This document shows positions 38,121 through 49,486 of a stretch of DNA of 64,000 nt, piece after piece. This DNA comes from Austropuccinia psidii. Its lineage: Eukaryota > Basidiomycota > Pucciniomycetes > Pucciniales > Sphaerophragmiaceae. Location of the stretch: positions 30,110,107 to 30,174,106 of the forward strand of contig JALGQZ010000009.1 in the NCBI GenBank assembly GCA_023105745.1. The letters are read 5' to 3'. The notes beneath the pieces are model-generated. The model was not told the origin of the DNA. It worked only from the letters and a program-made list of their open reading frames with translations, and did not search any database. The translations under genes and the position numbers were made by a program. Every line of letters begins with the position of its first letter. Positions within the stretch are counted from its first letter, which is position 1.

Positions 38121-40677
38121 GGAAATTCAACCTCATACCTCCTTAATTAGTTTTTTAAGTTTAGGGTTTATTTATGAACATATTATTTATTTTTCCTCAT
38201 TTTATTCAATATAACCTTATTTTGAATTTAATGTGAAAGTGGATATATCATTCATGTCAGCCTAGAGCTAATTTTTGAGATAAATACTGAAAGATAATTA
38301 AAGTTAATGGTTGATGAGCTTGATAAAAGGACACAATCTTTCTTTAAGGAACCAGTAATCCATGAAAGCTCAAATAACTCCATTTTATGCATAGATAAGT
38401 AAATTTCAAGTCATTTATTGGTCAATTCGGTCAAAAAAAAGGCATCAGAGGTGATATAATAGCTCGAAAATGCTGATATCTTTCCAAATTTTTGACATGA
38501 GTTGAATTCTCATAAAATAAAACATGGTAACCAAAACATTAATTCCATCACTTTTAATGGCCTCTTTTTGGTCAGAAAAAGTGTAATTCTTAAACTCAAA
38601 TTATTTGGAATTTCTATAATCTTATTCGATGTGTCCTCAACTTACAAAAGTAACTTTTGTTTAAACATTTCTAGGACACCTTGGTTTGAAAAAATTAAAA
38701 TAAATATAGAAAAAAGACATTTTGATTTTAACTTCACAAAATCCTGGAACATATCTAATTAGATTGCTTCTATTTATAGATTTATTTTGGTAAAATCCAA
38801 TGCATTTTTTTGGGACAAAAAATGCATAGAATAAAGAAGTGATGCTTCAAGTTTTTTTTTCTTAGTTATTTTTCTCAAAACAAGTACGAGCAACTTGGAT
38901 TCAGAATTTTTTCCATTCTCATAAAATGAAATGCATTTTCTAACAAACCAAACATCAAAACAAGATCAAAGACCAACCATGATCAAAGCCAGGGCCTCCT
39001 TGAACTCTTATTTTCTCATTTTTGATGGTTCCGACCAACCATGTGATATATTTAGGTGAACCTGTCTCTTTTATTTTCTTTCTCCCACATGCAAATGTCA
39101 AAATTATATTTATTTTCTCATAATCTTGATTTAATCTTGATTTATATTTTACATTTAGCTCCAATAAATTAAACTGTATCATTCTTAGGTCAATTTTTTT
39201 GTTTTTAATGATTCATTTTTATTCCAAAGCACTTTATCATTGTTTTTCATACTATTTACCACATAATTCCTTTCATAAACCAACTTGGACGCCCTCTGTA
39301 GGTGCATTTTGTTTTAAATTTTTGGTGACATTTGATATAAATGAGACCTTGAATATATCTCCATAAATCTTTTCTTTAATCCCAGCCAATCTCTGTTTCC
39401 ACATCCCAGATTCACTCACTTACATTTTAAAATTAGCCAGATCTTCACATATGTCATCATTCATGGCCATTTTTGACCTTGATAAATTTCTCACAGATGT
39501 TACCTTTTCACCTAATGGATCTGACTTTTACCAAAGGAACCATGATTAATCCTATTTATATAAGGAAACAAAAGGGTCTTTGGTGTAAAAAATCTACTAT
39601 TCAAGTCTTCATTATTTTTAATTCCTGAAAAAACCCTTTATCAATGTGAATCAATGACCTCAATAGGTCATTTCCCAAAAAATGGTCTGGTTCCTTTTTA
39701 TGTGACAACCCCAATTCCTATACTTATAAAACCACTTCAAATCCCAAATATCTATTATTGGTAGAAATTCCTCATATCTAAATACAAATCAGAGCCAAAT
39801 CCCTTTTTCATTTCAATTAATTCAAGAGATGCGCCCCTAGAGATACTACTGATCTTCAGAAGGGAAACAAAATGCTTGAGCTATAAATTTGAATTTATCA
39901 ACTAATTTTTAAGCATATTATCTTTTACCAGCTCCTTCTCTCAATCTTAAAATTTTGTTAAAATTCTCTGTCCTTTATTTGAATGGCCAAGAAATAAACA
40001 GATATCCTTCCTTGCTTATAAAATGTATTACTCTTTTAAATATTCTAGGCTCAAGAGAATCAAATTCCTATTGAAATATACCAGCATTTCTTGTGCAACT
40101 AATGAATTTAAAAATCAAGATAAAAGATATTAATACATTGGTTTGATGAGGTCTTCTATCAATAAATTTTTTAATAAATTTGTTTTAAAGCTATTTATGG
40201 GTTCTATCCAGGTAAATTAATGGAATCCTTTCTCTGAGATTCTATGAAAAGAAATTACTTAATCTATTGCTTTTATGAAGTCACTAGTGATAATGAAGGC
40301 AACAATCTCACCATGGCCACCCAACCTCAACAATTATACAGTCGAATTGGATCTGATTTTCCTTAGAAGAATAAGTATTATTTCTGTTTGTTCCATGTCA
40401 ACTGTCTCATGGTAAAGGGCTTCCTCAGTGCAATAGTACAGCTTACTGAAAACAATTATATGTTTTTTGACCATTATTTGTCTTACAAGTGGCACCCACT
40501 TGAAGAAAGTAATTACAATAGTGAAATGCCTATATTGCATGTTAAATGTGAGTACTCCTTGGTCCTTCACTGTATTTTAACTAACTAATTCTAATTATTC
40601 TAATCTTATCTTTTAAGTGAAGGCATCTTCCAAGGTCCTCAGAGACTGCCTGAAGGTGACCTCAGGCATTAAATACT
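38121..40677. other. No supportable gene; possible faint retroelement trace
   Basis: Composition is less extreme than elsewhere but stops are frequent. On the minus strand at 40570-40334 the peptide KKHIIVF, then TEEALYHETVDMEQTEIILILL, recalls the copia RNase H pattern KKQ-VVALSS-TEAEY. This single weak resemblance is not enough to call an element. The rest of the stretch shows nothing I recognise. Confidence 0.35.
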
Positions 40678-41870
40678 GCAATCCAGGAGAGGAATCAGAA
40701 AACAATTAGGGAACTTCTGTGTGATTATCAAGAGACAGGCACTCTCTATGTTCTATCCTTTCCTAAATCAGTTGAGAGAAGCTCTGATGGTGTGATTTTA
40801 CAGCTTTTCAAAGGCAATGTGGTGCAGGAATTGAGGGACCCATTCTCTCATATATGGGGGTTGAAAAAGCAATGGCTGATATTCAAGAATATTGGATATC
40901 AAACTCTGAATCCAAAGAACTTACCATTATCAATTCCAACAGCATTGTCAAATTATATTTTGCAACAAATTTGGTGTGAGCAGAAGCTGAAGAGTAGTAT
41001 TCAATTGCACTTCCAGACACCCAATGACAATCCCTTTATATGCAAATACAAAATATGTACCTCCCTGGGTTTTATGGAGCCCATATTTGTGCTCTTTAAT
41101 GAAGCATGCAAACTATTTCAGCAATATACCCCCATGAAGTATCTAGTCCTTCCAATTTAGAATTTCTCAATGAAAAGTCTTCATTTCTATATCTACAATG
41201 CATCCCAGACTTTTTCACTTGCTTTTCATTTGGAAATCAACAAACTATGTAAGTACAGGGACATTGAAATGTGAAATACTAATACCCTAATGGCAATGCT
41301 GTTTAATCCTGGTTATGGGAAAGGAATCTTTCAGGTCATTGAGGTCTCACTCATGTAAGTGCAAGAGTTCTTGAAAACCCTATCACAGGACTATTCACAC
41401 CTCACTGCTCTCCCTTTTAGCAAGACCACTGCAATACAACAATTATCATCCCCTTTAAGAGGGATTAAAGCACCCTGTTTTCAATCGCTAAAGATGTATG
41501 ATAGTGCCATTAAATTTACACCTTCCAATGGTCAGAATAGTGCAAATATGGATCAAGTTCTACCATACTTGCAGAATCTTTATCTGATCATGGATGATGA
41601 AGGGGTCCTACACTATTGGAGGGTAAGTGGATCTCACTATGTCTGCCCAACTCACCTCAGAACTCTTACATTTGGTCACAACAGCAACAGATTGTCACTG
41701 GAAATTTGCCCAATTTAGGTAAAATCGCACTGCAGCATTTATCAATACCAGCATCATCAACCTCTGTGGAGAGGATGTTCTCTCAAAGTAGGCTTCTAAT
41801 AACACCCGCCCACACAATATGTTGAGCAGGACATTTGCCCCCTTACGTTGTCTCAAGGAAAGGCTATCAC
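40678..41870 (+). pseudogene. hAT transposase remnant (C-terminal part)
   Basis: One frame (40678-41160) reads TIRELLCDYQETGTLYVLSF and on through a catalytic-core-like region. After a stop the same frame has LCKYRDIEM-stop-NTNTLMAMLFNPGYGKGIF, the hAT segment that usually ends in LNP-YK. It continues at 41359-41718. A frameshift near 41620 leads into the dimerisation domain LPNLGKIALQHLSIPASSTS followed by VERMFSQSRLL, the most diagnostic hAT motif. A second shift then gives MLSRTFAPLRCLKERLSQ. No N-terminal BED zinc finger, terminal repeats or 8 bp TSD were found, so this is a dead fragment. It lies tail to tail with the host gene. Confidence 0.85.
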
Positions 41871-42570
41871 AAGAAAAAGGGGCTGGGAGAATGACAGCAT
41901 GTTGTAATTACATGGCAGCGGCAATTTTGTTTGTAATTAGTCTACATTATGTGCTTCAGAAATATGATCAGTGTGGTTTCAATGAATTATGATGCCCAAA
42001 AGAAAACCCTGGGAGTCATTGAGACATCTGGCCAGATGTCAGTCTGTCTTACTCTGGAATAATGGGAAGTATGAGTCCGGACTAATGTTGATGCGGGGGA
42101 AGTCTAACCCCTGTCAGTCGGACTGAGGGTCGGTCATACCACCGACTGAATTGTGACCGAAAGTCCATCATTGGTGTGAACTGTTATAAATGCTGAAATG
42201 CGACGATATTTTGTTCCATAAAATATATAAGCCTCTTTAAAAACAGAAATCTTGACGAAACAAATCCTGAATTTGAAAAGTGTGTAAATATCACTTTGAT
42301 TTGTAGCTGAAAACAGAACCATCAATGTGCGTTCCCGGTCAAAAGGAGCTAGCCCACAATGCTTTCAATGTCCAACTAACTGTAAGTTACTAAATAAGAA
42401 AAAGTTGCCCAAATAACTAAAACTAGGCGTAATTCTGCATCTATTTCATTTGCAAGTCGTCAACACCACTGTATAAATCATCACAAATGAAAACATTGTT
42501 TGAATGAGAAATTCAGGTTAGTGTATGCACAACAACTTTAAGCGAGATAAACGGCGCTGGTATGGGATTC
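41871..42570. other. Intergenic sequence between hAT remnant and host gene 3' end
   Basis: GC is higher than in the surrounding transposon deserts. It presumably holds the 3' UTR of the minus-strand gene. An 8 bp perfect stem (TCAGTCGG at 42114-42121 with CCGACTGA at 42142-42149) encloses a second 6 bp stem (GTCGGT/ACCGAC). I see no open frame or clear polyadenylation signal. Confidence 0.4.
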
Positions 42571-45500
42571 TTACAGGCTGTGTCGATATTTGATAAATTC
42601 TGATAAATTGGTTTGTGCGTCCTCTGCTTGCTGTCGCAATAAAGGCTCCTTTCGTTTGTCAATCTTCTTGACCTTATTGACAATGATTATAAGATGTATG
42701 ACATATTATTCAGTCAAATGTCATAAATCATCATCTCATGAAGTAAGCGTGACTTACTAATGCCTTTATCGTAGGGACTTTACTTTGAAGAATCTTGAGG
42801 AAATAACGTTGCCTGAAGACAGCTCCATCATATTCACGTGTTTCATCAGCGTATATATCAAATACACCATCTAGAGCTGCCACTAATAAAGCCGCTGGAA
42901 TATCACTGCTCAAAATATCGAAGTTGGAAATGATATCCATGAGGGCACCACCAATAATCTGAGTGTACAAATACGGGATAATATCAAGTAATTTCATCAG
43001 AACGTAGGCTGCTGCTATCAGCGAAGGGCACTTACCTCGTTCTCCTTGATTGAAACGTTAGGACGACAGCCAAAGGCTGCCAATGCCGATACAGCGCGGA
43101 CCTTGATCTCTGGCTCTTCAACTAACTTTAGAATCTCCATTAAGCACTCCACTTGTCCTTGAACGACGGCGGCGGCTACATGTAATTTATTTTGGGGTGA
43201 AAGAAGTACACGAGAAAAGGTCCAAATGCATGTGACTACAGAAAGCAAAAGGTGGTCCCGCAAGCTTTTTTGGGGATCCAAAGAAATATGTAATTGTTTG
43301 TCTTTCCTTTGTGCAGATAAATGAGAAAATTGCACTAGATCGTGCGCTGTGGAAAAGCATGAAGTCCATAATGACATGAAAGTTTGGCGATTATTTGAGA
43401 TAAATTGAGACACAAAAGAAGGTGCTGTCGTCCCTAATCTGTCCAAAGTAATGACCATATTATTTATCGCATCAATTGCTCGAACATGAATTCCACTCAA
43501 AATTTCGTTGATTAAGGCCGGGATGCAACCAGTTGAAGCGTTAGGAATAAAAGTATTGACAGAAGCCGAGGTAGGAATGATGGTTTTGGAATTAAAGTTA
43601 CAAGACTCGGGAGATTGGTAAAGGTATGGGGTAGGGGGGGCTAAAGAACCCAGTTGACTCAATAATTTACTAAATAAATTTGAATGAGTTTGTTCGGTTG
43701 TAAATGTGGGATACTGGCTGGCCCGTTGATTGCAGTTGTCATCAGTAGCTGAAAGATCTTGATCCATAGCATCGGGATGATCACATGGGGCGGTATTGTC
43801 TGGGTTGAAAGAGTCATCCATGACAACATCGGCATCTTTGAACAATAACTTGTTACCATTCTCCATTAATTGCCCATCAATCGCAGCGCATTCTGAACTG
43901 TCACTTTGGCGATCCTGCTCGGAAGCTCCACAAGCACTTGAGCTCTCATCATCACCCTCAAAACCATCAGCGGAAGCACACCATTCACCCAAAAGCTCAA
44001 GTGAGAGCTGCACGATGGTTAACCTTCGTTCAGTAGACTCTAACTTTAATTCAGCAGCCGAAGGTGCTTGTACTGATGCTTTGGCAATATTAAGGTCAGA
44101 TAAGGAGGTCGACGGCTGGAATCATAAATATGGCGTTAGTTTTTAAGGTCGGATACTGAAGATGGGCTTAAAACGAAAAACGTGGTGAAGAAACTTAGGT
44201 GATGCATGAAAGGTGATGGAGGTAAAAAAACAATTAGACTAGTTAAGATATAAGGCTAGTGACATACAACAGTTTCATTGGCTTCAGCCGCCTCCTTGGC
44301 TAGTTCATTCAGGTCAACCTGTAACTTAGATATAAGGAGTTGAGGTATTTTTTCATCATAGTCGGACTTAAAAGATAGTTTTTGAGGTTGTTTGCTTTGT
44401 GAAATTATGTTGCGCAAAATGCCTGCAATGACTATCTTAAAAAGCTCGACATCTTCAGATTCCTCCGTAGAAAAGCCCTCTGGCTGATGATCAAACGATG
44501 CAAAAATGGAGAGAAGGGGTTGAATTTTGGTTTCATTGAGTGAAGTTAGTTGTTTGACCAGTTTCGGGTTATCTTCAGTTAGGGTATAAAGGCATTGGGC
44601 GGAAGCCAAAGCAAGACTGGACGGTAAAGCATAACGATGAGATTTTGATGGTAAGGGATTTCCCTGGCTAACTCTTTCAGAAAACAAATCAATAACTAGT
44701 AACAAAAGCGGGACCAGCTCTTGAGTATTATTGACTGAATTCAGCAACTTGTTAGAAGTTTCTCTGTTTTAAAAGCAGCCGATCAAATTAGAGCGGTCAA
44801 TATGTAATTCATTAGAAGCCTTGTGGGATGATTGAGATCCATAGAAGCAAAGTTTAAGGTTAAGTTGCGTACTAACGCGAGAGACCAAAGGATTGTTATT
44901 AAATTCTCAGATAAAACGACGAGTTGGGCCCAGTCAAGAGCTTGTTGTGTTCCGTTCTTGATCCCATTGGAATCGATTGTCTGATTTCGCAAAGACTCTT
45001 GAATTGATGTAAATGAAGCAAGAAGTATGAAAGTTAGATTGTTCAAAGGTTGAAGGAGGCCTTTGTTGGCCATCTCCCCACAAACATCTTTTCCGCCTTC
45101 GATGACTAAGTTTCTCAGTACGCCAGTAGCTTCCACAAGGACATCTTTATGATCTTGGTTCTCCTTGAGGCAGTTGATGAGAAGATTGATAAGATTCTTG
45201 GATAACAAGAGTTGACGGGTAGTGGCAGATGATAAAACAAGGTTGGATACGGCAGCCAAAGACCAAATTTTGTCATTGGAGGAAGAGGAGGTAACCTAGG
45301 CAGCTCAAGACAAAGATCCATCAAAAACCGAGCAAGATTTTAGATTTTAGAGCAAGAAAATCGAACTAACCTTCTCCAGAACAGCCAGGGTTCCCTGACG
45401 CTCTTTTGATTTTCCATTCAACTTTTTACTAGATTTGCCAGATGAATTCTCCGATGGCTTGTCTGACGGATCGACAATAGGATTCAGCATATCATCAGCC

Positions 45501-45631
45501 GCCAAGGGCAAGGCACTGGCATGTTGTCGCGCTGAGCGAATCCGCTTTTTGTATTGAGCCTATGACAAAATGAAGTTAGTGATGAAAGCTATCAGGAAAC
45601 AAAGAGTATCTTGACAACTTACTTTTCCCAT
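42571..45631 (-). CDS. SYO1: SYO1/HEATR3-family ARM-HEAT repeat protein, seven exons
   Basis: Syo1 (HEATR3 in animals) captures newly made Rpl5 (uL18), binds Rpl11 (uL5) and with Kap104 carries both into the nucleus for 5S RNP assembly. Exons on the minus strand: 45631-45623, 45559-45371, 45295-44877, 44763-44268, 44115-43036, 42958-42758, 42672-42571. Introns (63, 75, 113, 152, 77, 85 bp) have GT-AG ends; the last may use CAAG six bases later. The joined frame is 2,496 bases, 831 codons plus stop, with no internal break. Visible features: basic start MGKAQYKKRIRSARQH; ARM-like repeats such as LAAVSNLVLS and VEATGVLRNLVIEGGKDVC; ILWSLAETSNKLL across intron 3; an acidic Asp/Ser-rich loop at about residues 420-490; conserved end KKIDKRKEPLLRQQ to FIKYRHSL. 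It is longer than yeast (~620) or human (~680) members, mainly in the acidic/low-complexity middle. It looks functional and is the only host gene here. Confidence 0.93.
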
Positions 45632-45860
45632 CGACTTAATCAATCCTGAGGTTCAATCAGCTGCCCAAGACGACCTCAGAAGAGAAATTTGCCAAGGATT
45701 TAAATCAAATCGACGGAGACAACTTTCGGGAGGCTGACTGATTGTGGGTCGGCCGAAGCTTGGTTAGGGTACCAAGCGAGACCTTGTAGCTCAGCTGAAT
45801 TATCTTTTCTCAATTTATAATAACGGACAGATCCACATTTTCGTACCAAAAATAAATGGT
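45632..45860 (-). promoter_or_regulatory. Presumed promoter and 5' UTR of the SYO1-like gene
   Basis: This stretch keeps the higher GC of the gene and precedes its ATG. A TATA-like TTATAAATTG (minus strand, about 45821-45812) lies about 180 bases before the start codon, which has the context GTCGATGG. No other motif is convincing. The transcription start is unknown. Confidence 0.35.
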
Positions 45861-45899
45861 TTTTCTATTTAGATCGTGGGGAGTATTTCTTCAAAAGCT

Positions 45900-47035
45900 G
45901 AATTTATTTTTGGGCACTTGATCAGGTTAGTTTTGCTTCAACCATGACCTGCTGGGTTCATTTTGAAAAAAAGATTAGAGCCATATCCATCAGCCTAGAG
46001 AATATGACTGAGGGCAAAAAAAATAGAAAAAAATTTCAAACAACCCCCTCGAAGTGAAATTGATATTTTATTTTTATTTTGTTAGAAACTAACCTTCCCA
46101 ACCTTTGAAATTGTTAAGAATATTAGTTCATTCAATCACATTTAGATTTAAATCATTTTATTATGAAGATTTGAATTTTGGAAGCTTAAAATTCATTTCA
46201 AAATAATATCTAGAGAACAAAAATATGGAATCCTTTTTTATAGACTTTTAATGAAAATTCTAATTGAATCCTATTCAAGTTTTCTAAGCAAAATTTAAGT
46301 TATATAATTCAATAACTAAAATATTGGGATTCACAAAATTAGAGAAATGAATTCTCACATCTCACATAAAAAAATAATGATCAAAACTCATTTATGAATG
46401 GCTTCAACAAATCTGAAAGCATAATTCCTTATTTGGTAAAAATGGTTTGACAAAAAAATTCATAAATACCCAAAGGTGGTACAAATGTATTTGAAATAAT
46501 GGGAAAATATCAGAATTTACATTTGAATCTGGAAGATATTTTGCGCTCAAAGAATATTAAAAATACATCTACAACTCAAAAAGAAAAGTAGTATAGATTA
46601 AATAAATTTTTTCTTTAACAGTATTTGAATTTTATTAAAAGGAGGAGTTATATGTAGTCAATTCAATTGAGCAAAATTTAGAAGGCATATGTCCTTTGAG
46701 ATTTCTAAGCTCAAAGCTAGCTCTAAAGAAGAAATCTTCTTCCTTCAAGTATTATTTTAGATTTTTTTGAAATAGATTACATTCCTTAGTCCTCGTATCA
46801 AGAGTAGTGGATTATGAGTTAAATAATATTGATAGATCGAGATTTTAAGTGAACAAGAAACCATATTCTTAAAGAATGTGAGGGATCAATCAATACTTGA
46901 AAATATTTTTGATAAAAATGAATTTTATTTATAAGATTATTTCTCATTTTACATTAATCATTCTCATAAAAATAAATAAAACTTGGATTTTTAGGAACTA
47001 AATCAAAACATGAACCAATACTCCAATAGGAATCT
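45900..47035. other. Gene-free AT-rich sequence
   Basis: Beyond about 46020 the composition drops abruptly to the AT-rich state and stays there. No gene, RNA or bounded repeat is seen before the R1 copy at 47041. Confidence 0.5.
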
Positions 47036-47040
47036 AAATA

Positions 47041-48956
47041 TATGGAAGATTTTTCTATGGAGCCCTTGATGATATCATTATTAATGAAAAGTACTGTTAT
47101 TTCTCTTATTAATACATAATGATGAAATTGCTATAACAACATATAAAAAATTAGTTTCTTAGGTATCTATTTTAATTTTTAAATTCTACTACTAATATAA
47201 CAGGAAGCAGTAATTTTCTACTATAATCAATTACAAGAAGTATTATCAATAAGACTTTTTATTAAAAAATAACAAGTTATTGTAATCAATAATTATTTTT
47301 GAAAAGAGAAATTGTCTTAAACTCTTTAATATAATTGAATTGTTTAAAGAAAAATCTTTGATCTTAAAATAAAACACTCACTAATACTCAAAAAAATACC
47401 TTTAAATAATTTGGAAGGGTTTGTGAATGGATTATTTGTGGATTTAAATAATCAAGGATAGATATAAGATCAGTGATATAACAATTTGAATAACATTAAT
47501 ATATTAAATTTTAATGTTCTTTTATCTTATTTCTTTATATATCTTTTTAAATATATAAAACACCTGAAAGCAATTTTATAGCCAATATAGAACATTCTAT
47601 TAATTGCTTATGTATTTTACTGAGTGATAATGATGAATATTGTGAAAAAACAGAAAAATAATGCTTTCTTTACTCCTGAAACAACTCACATAGCTTTGAA
47701 AAGAAGTAAAATTAAAAAACACTAGATGAGGAATCAATCACCATATTTGGATTTAAGATTAAATCACTTGTCACATGAAATTCTCAACCATTCAATCATG
47801 TGACTTAATGTGGATACCAAACCATCTATGGGTAATAATTAATTAATTTACTGATCTAAGTATTATTTCATTTTAAAATGATAATATCTAAAATACACTT
47901 ATTTTATTAGAAATTCAATTTAATTTGGTATTTTATGTGAAATTTTGAAGATTTAGTATTTAACATACATTCATAAGAACTGGACTGTAAGTAAAACTTT
48001 TGGTTTGTATTATAAATTTGTAATTAGTTTTTGGTCTAAAATTGCAATTAAAAACACTCTCCATTGATCCTGAATTTCTCAGAGAGATTCATTCCAAATC
48101 ATATTTCTTAATGAATTTGTGGATTTTTACCTCATTTTCTACATGGTACAGGCTAATAGCAAGATAAAAGCTTGTTTACAAGTGGTAATTAAATGAATTC
48201 TATTAAAAAAGGAGGATTTAGTAATTATTCTTTTCTGATAAATGTTTAAAGTATTCAGAGGAGCTAATTACCTCCCTGTAACATCAAAATGACAGTTTAT
48301 AATCTATTTTCTCATTATTTAATGGGACTCGGCCCTAGTAAAAAGGTTCTCAAAAGGTCTTAATTAATTTTTTTGTCATTATAAGCCATGGATTAAATAT
48401 CTTGGGCTTTCTAAACCTTAGAGGCCTAAAAAATCAGGGTTCCCCGAACTTCTACAATGTATTTTTTCACCCTTAGCTACTTTAACCTTCAAATAATAAT
48501 TAAGGCCTCAATACTGATATCAATTGTTGGTATAGAAAGCCTATATTTACCAATATATTAACCTCAAGTGCCACAAACATAAATGAAACTTATATTGGTG
48601 TATAATCAACATGAGCTTTTGAAGAATACTATAATTTTTACATGAAAATACCACAAAAATTCCAGTTATTTTATGTGGTATTGAGGATTTGGTGCTAAAT
48701 TATTTGCCATATTAATACTTCATACATTTATTATTTTTCTAGACACCTTTCAGCTCATCTATAGGTAAAATGTTTTGGAGACTCCAAATCTGGTCTCAAA
48801 TACATGAATCTACTTACTCAAGATGAATATTAATATTTTTTGTGAAAAATGATGAATTTTTAGTATTCACATGAATTATTAGTTTTAAATATTGAAAAAT
48901 TCTATTTATAGGTATTTTTCACCTATTTAGGTATTTAATATATACCTGAAGGCTTA
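47041..48956 (+). mobile_element. R1-family solo LTR, copy 3, with perfect TSD
   Basis: It begins TATGGAAGATTTTTC, corresponding to TGTGTAAGATTTGTC in the reverse complement of the 27.8 kb copy. It ends TATACCTGAAGGCTTA, corresponding to TATACCTCAAGAATCA. Both flanks carry AAATA (47036-47040 and 48957-48961), a perfect 5-base duplication found independently of the alignment. The TG and CA ends have changed to TA and TA. Length 1,916 bp, no coding capacity. Internal landmarks: TTACCTCCCTGTAACA (48265) and GAATCTACTTACTCA (48806). Confidence 0.88.
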
Positions 48957-48961
48957 AAATA

Positions 48962-49486
48962 CAAAACTGAAAATGATTATTTGATACATAGCCTGTGGAT
49001 TAAAAAAATAAACATTTGGTAAAATATCAGAAGTTAAACATATTTTACCTATAGTACTACTATTAATATTAATATTATTTTATCATAACGTATTTCAACA
49101 AGATTATAATTCTCTAAATGCTTAAGAGTAATTCAAAAACTGATGTGACTTAGTATATCAAGATGAAATAAGCTTAATGGTTGATTATGAAGTTATTTTG
49201 AGAAAAAAAAAAACAGAGAAGAAACATAAAATTCCTTCAAAAAAGATAAAATGATAATTCAAAAATCCAATCTGGTAAGAATTTGATGGGAAATAAATCA
49301 TCCCATTTGAAATTATTATTTCATCAATTTTTAGATTAGAGTTATAAAAGCTAGCTAATCATAGGATTTTTTATGGATACTTGTGAAAATAAAAAACTAA
49401 GGGTAGTATTGAATTAGAAACTAAGGAAAAAGCAAAAGGAGTATCTAAGGGTGGATACAAAAGATGTAAAGTAAAAAATTATGAAA
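48962..49486. other. AT-rich spacer between two R1 copies
   Basis: No gene or repeat recognised in this ~0.5 kb. Confidence 0.5.

Noticed and set aside
38502..39182. Two open frames of 75-86 codons.
   Set aside because: They are Lys/Asn/Ile-rich, have no recognisable motif and are of the length expected by chance in AT-rich DNA.
42114..42149. An 8 bp perfect stem considered as a terminator or structured RNA.
   Set aside because: It is short, isolated and in a eukaryotic intergenic region where hairpin terminators are not expected. No covariation can be judged from one sequence.
43796..44146. A 116-codon open frame on the plus strand.
   Set aside because: It is the antisense of exon 5 of the SYO1-like gene, and the sense frame explains the sequence fully.
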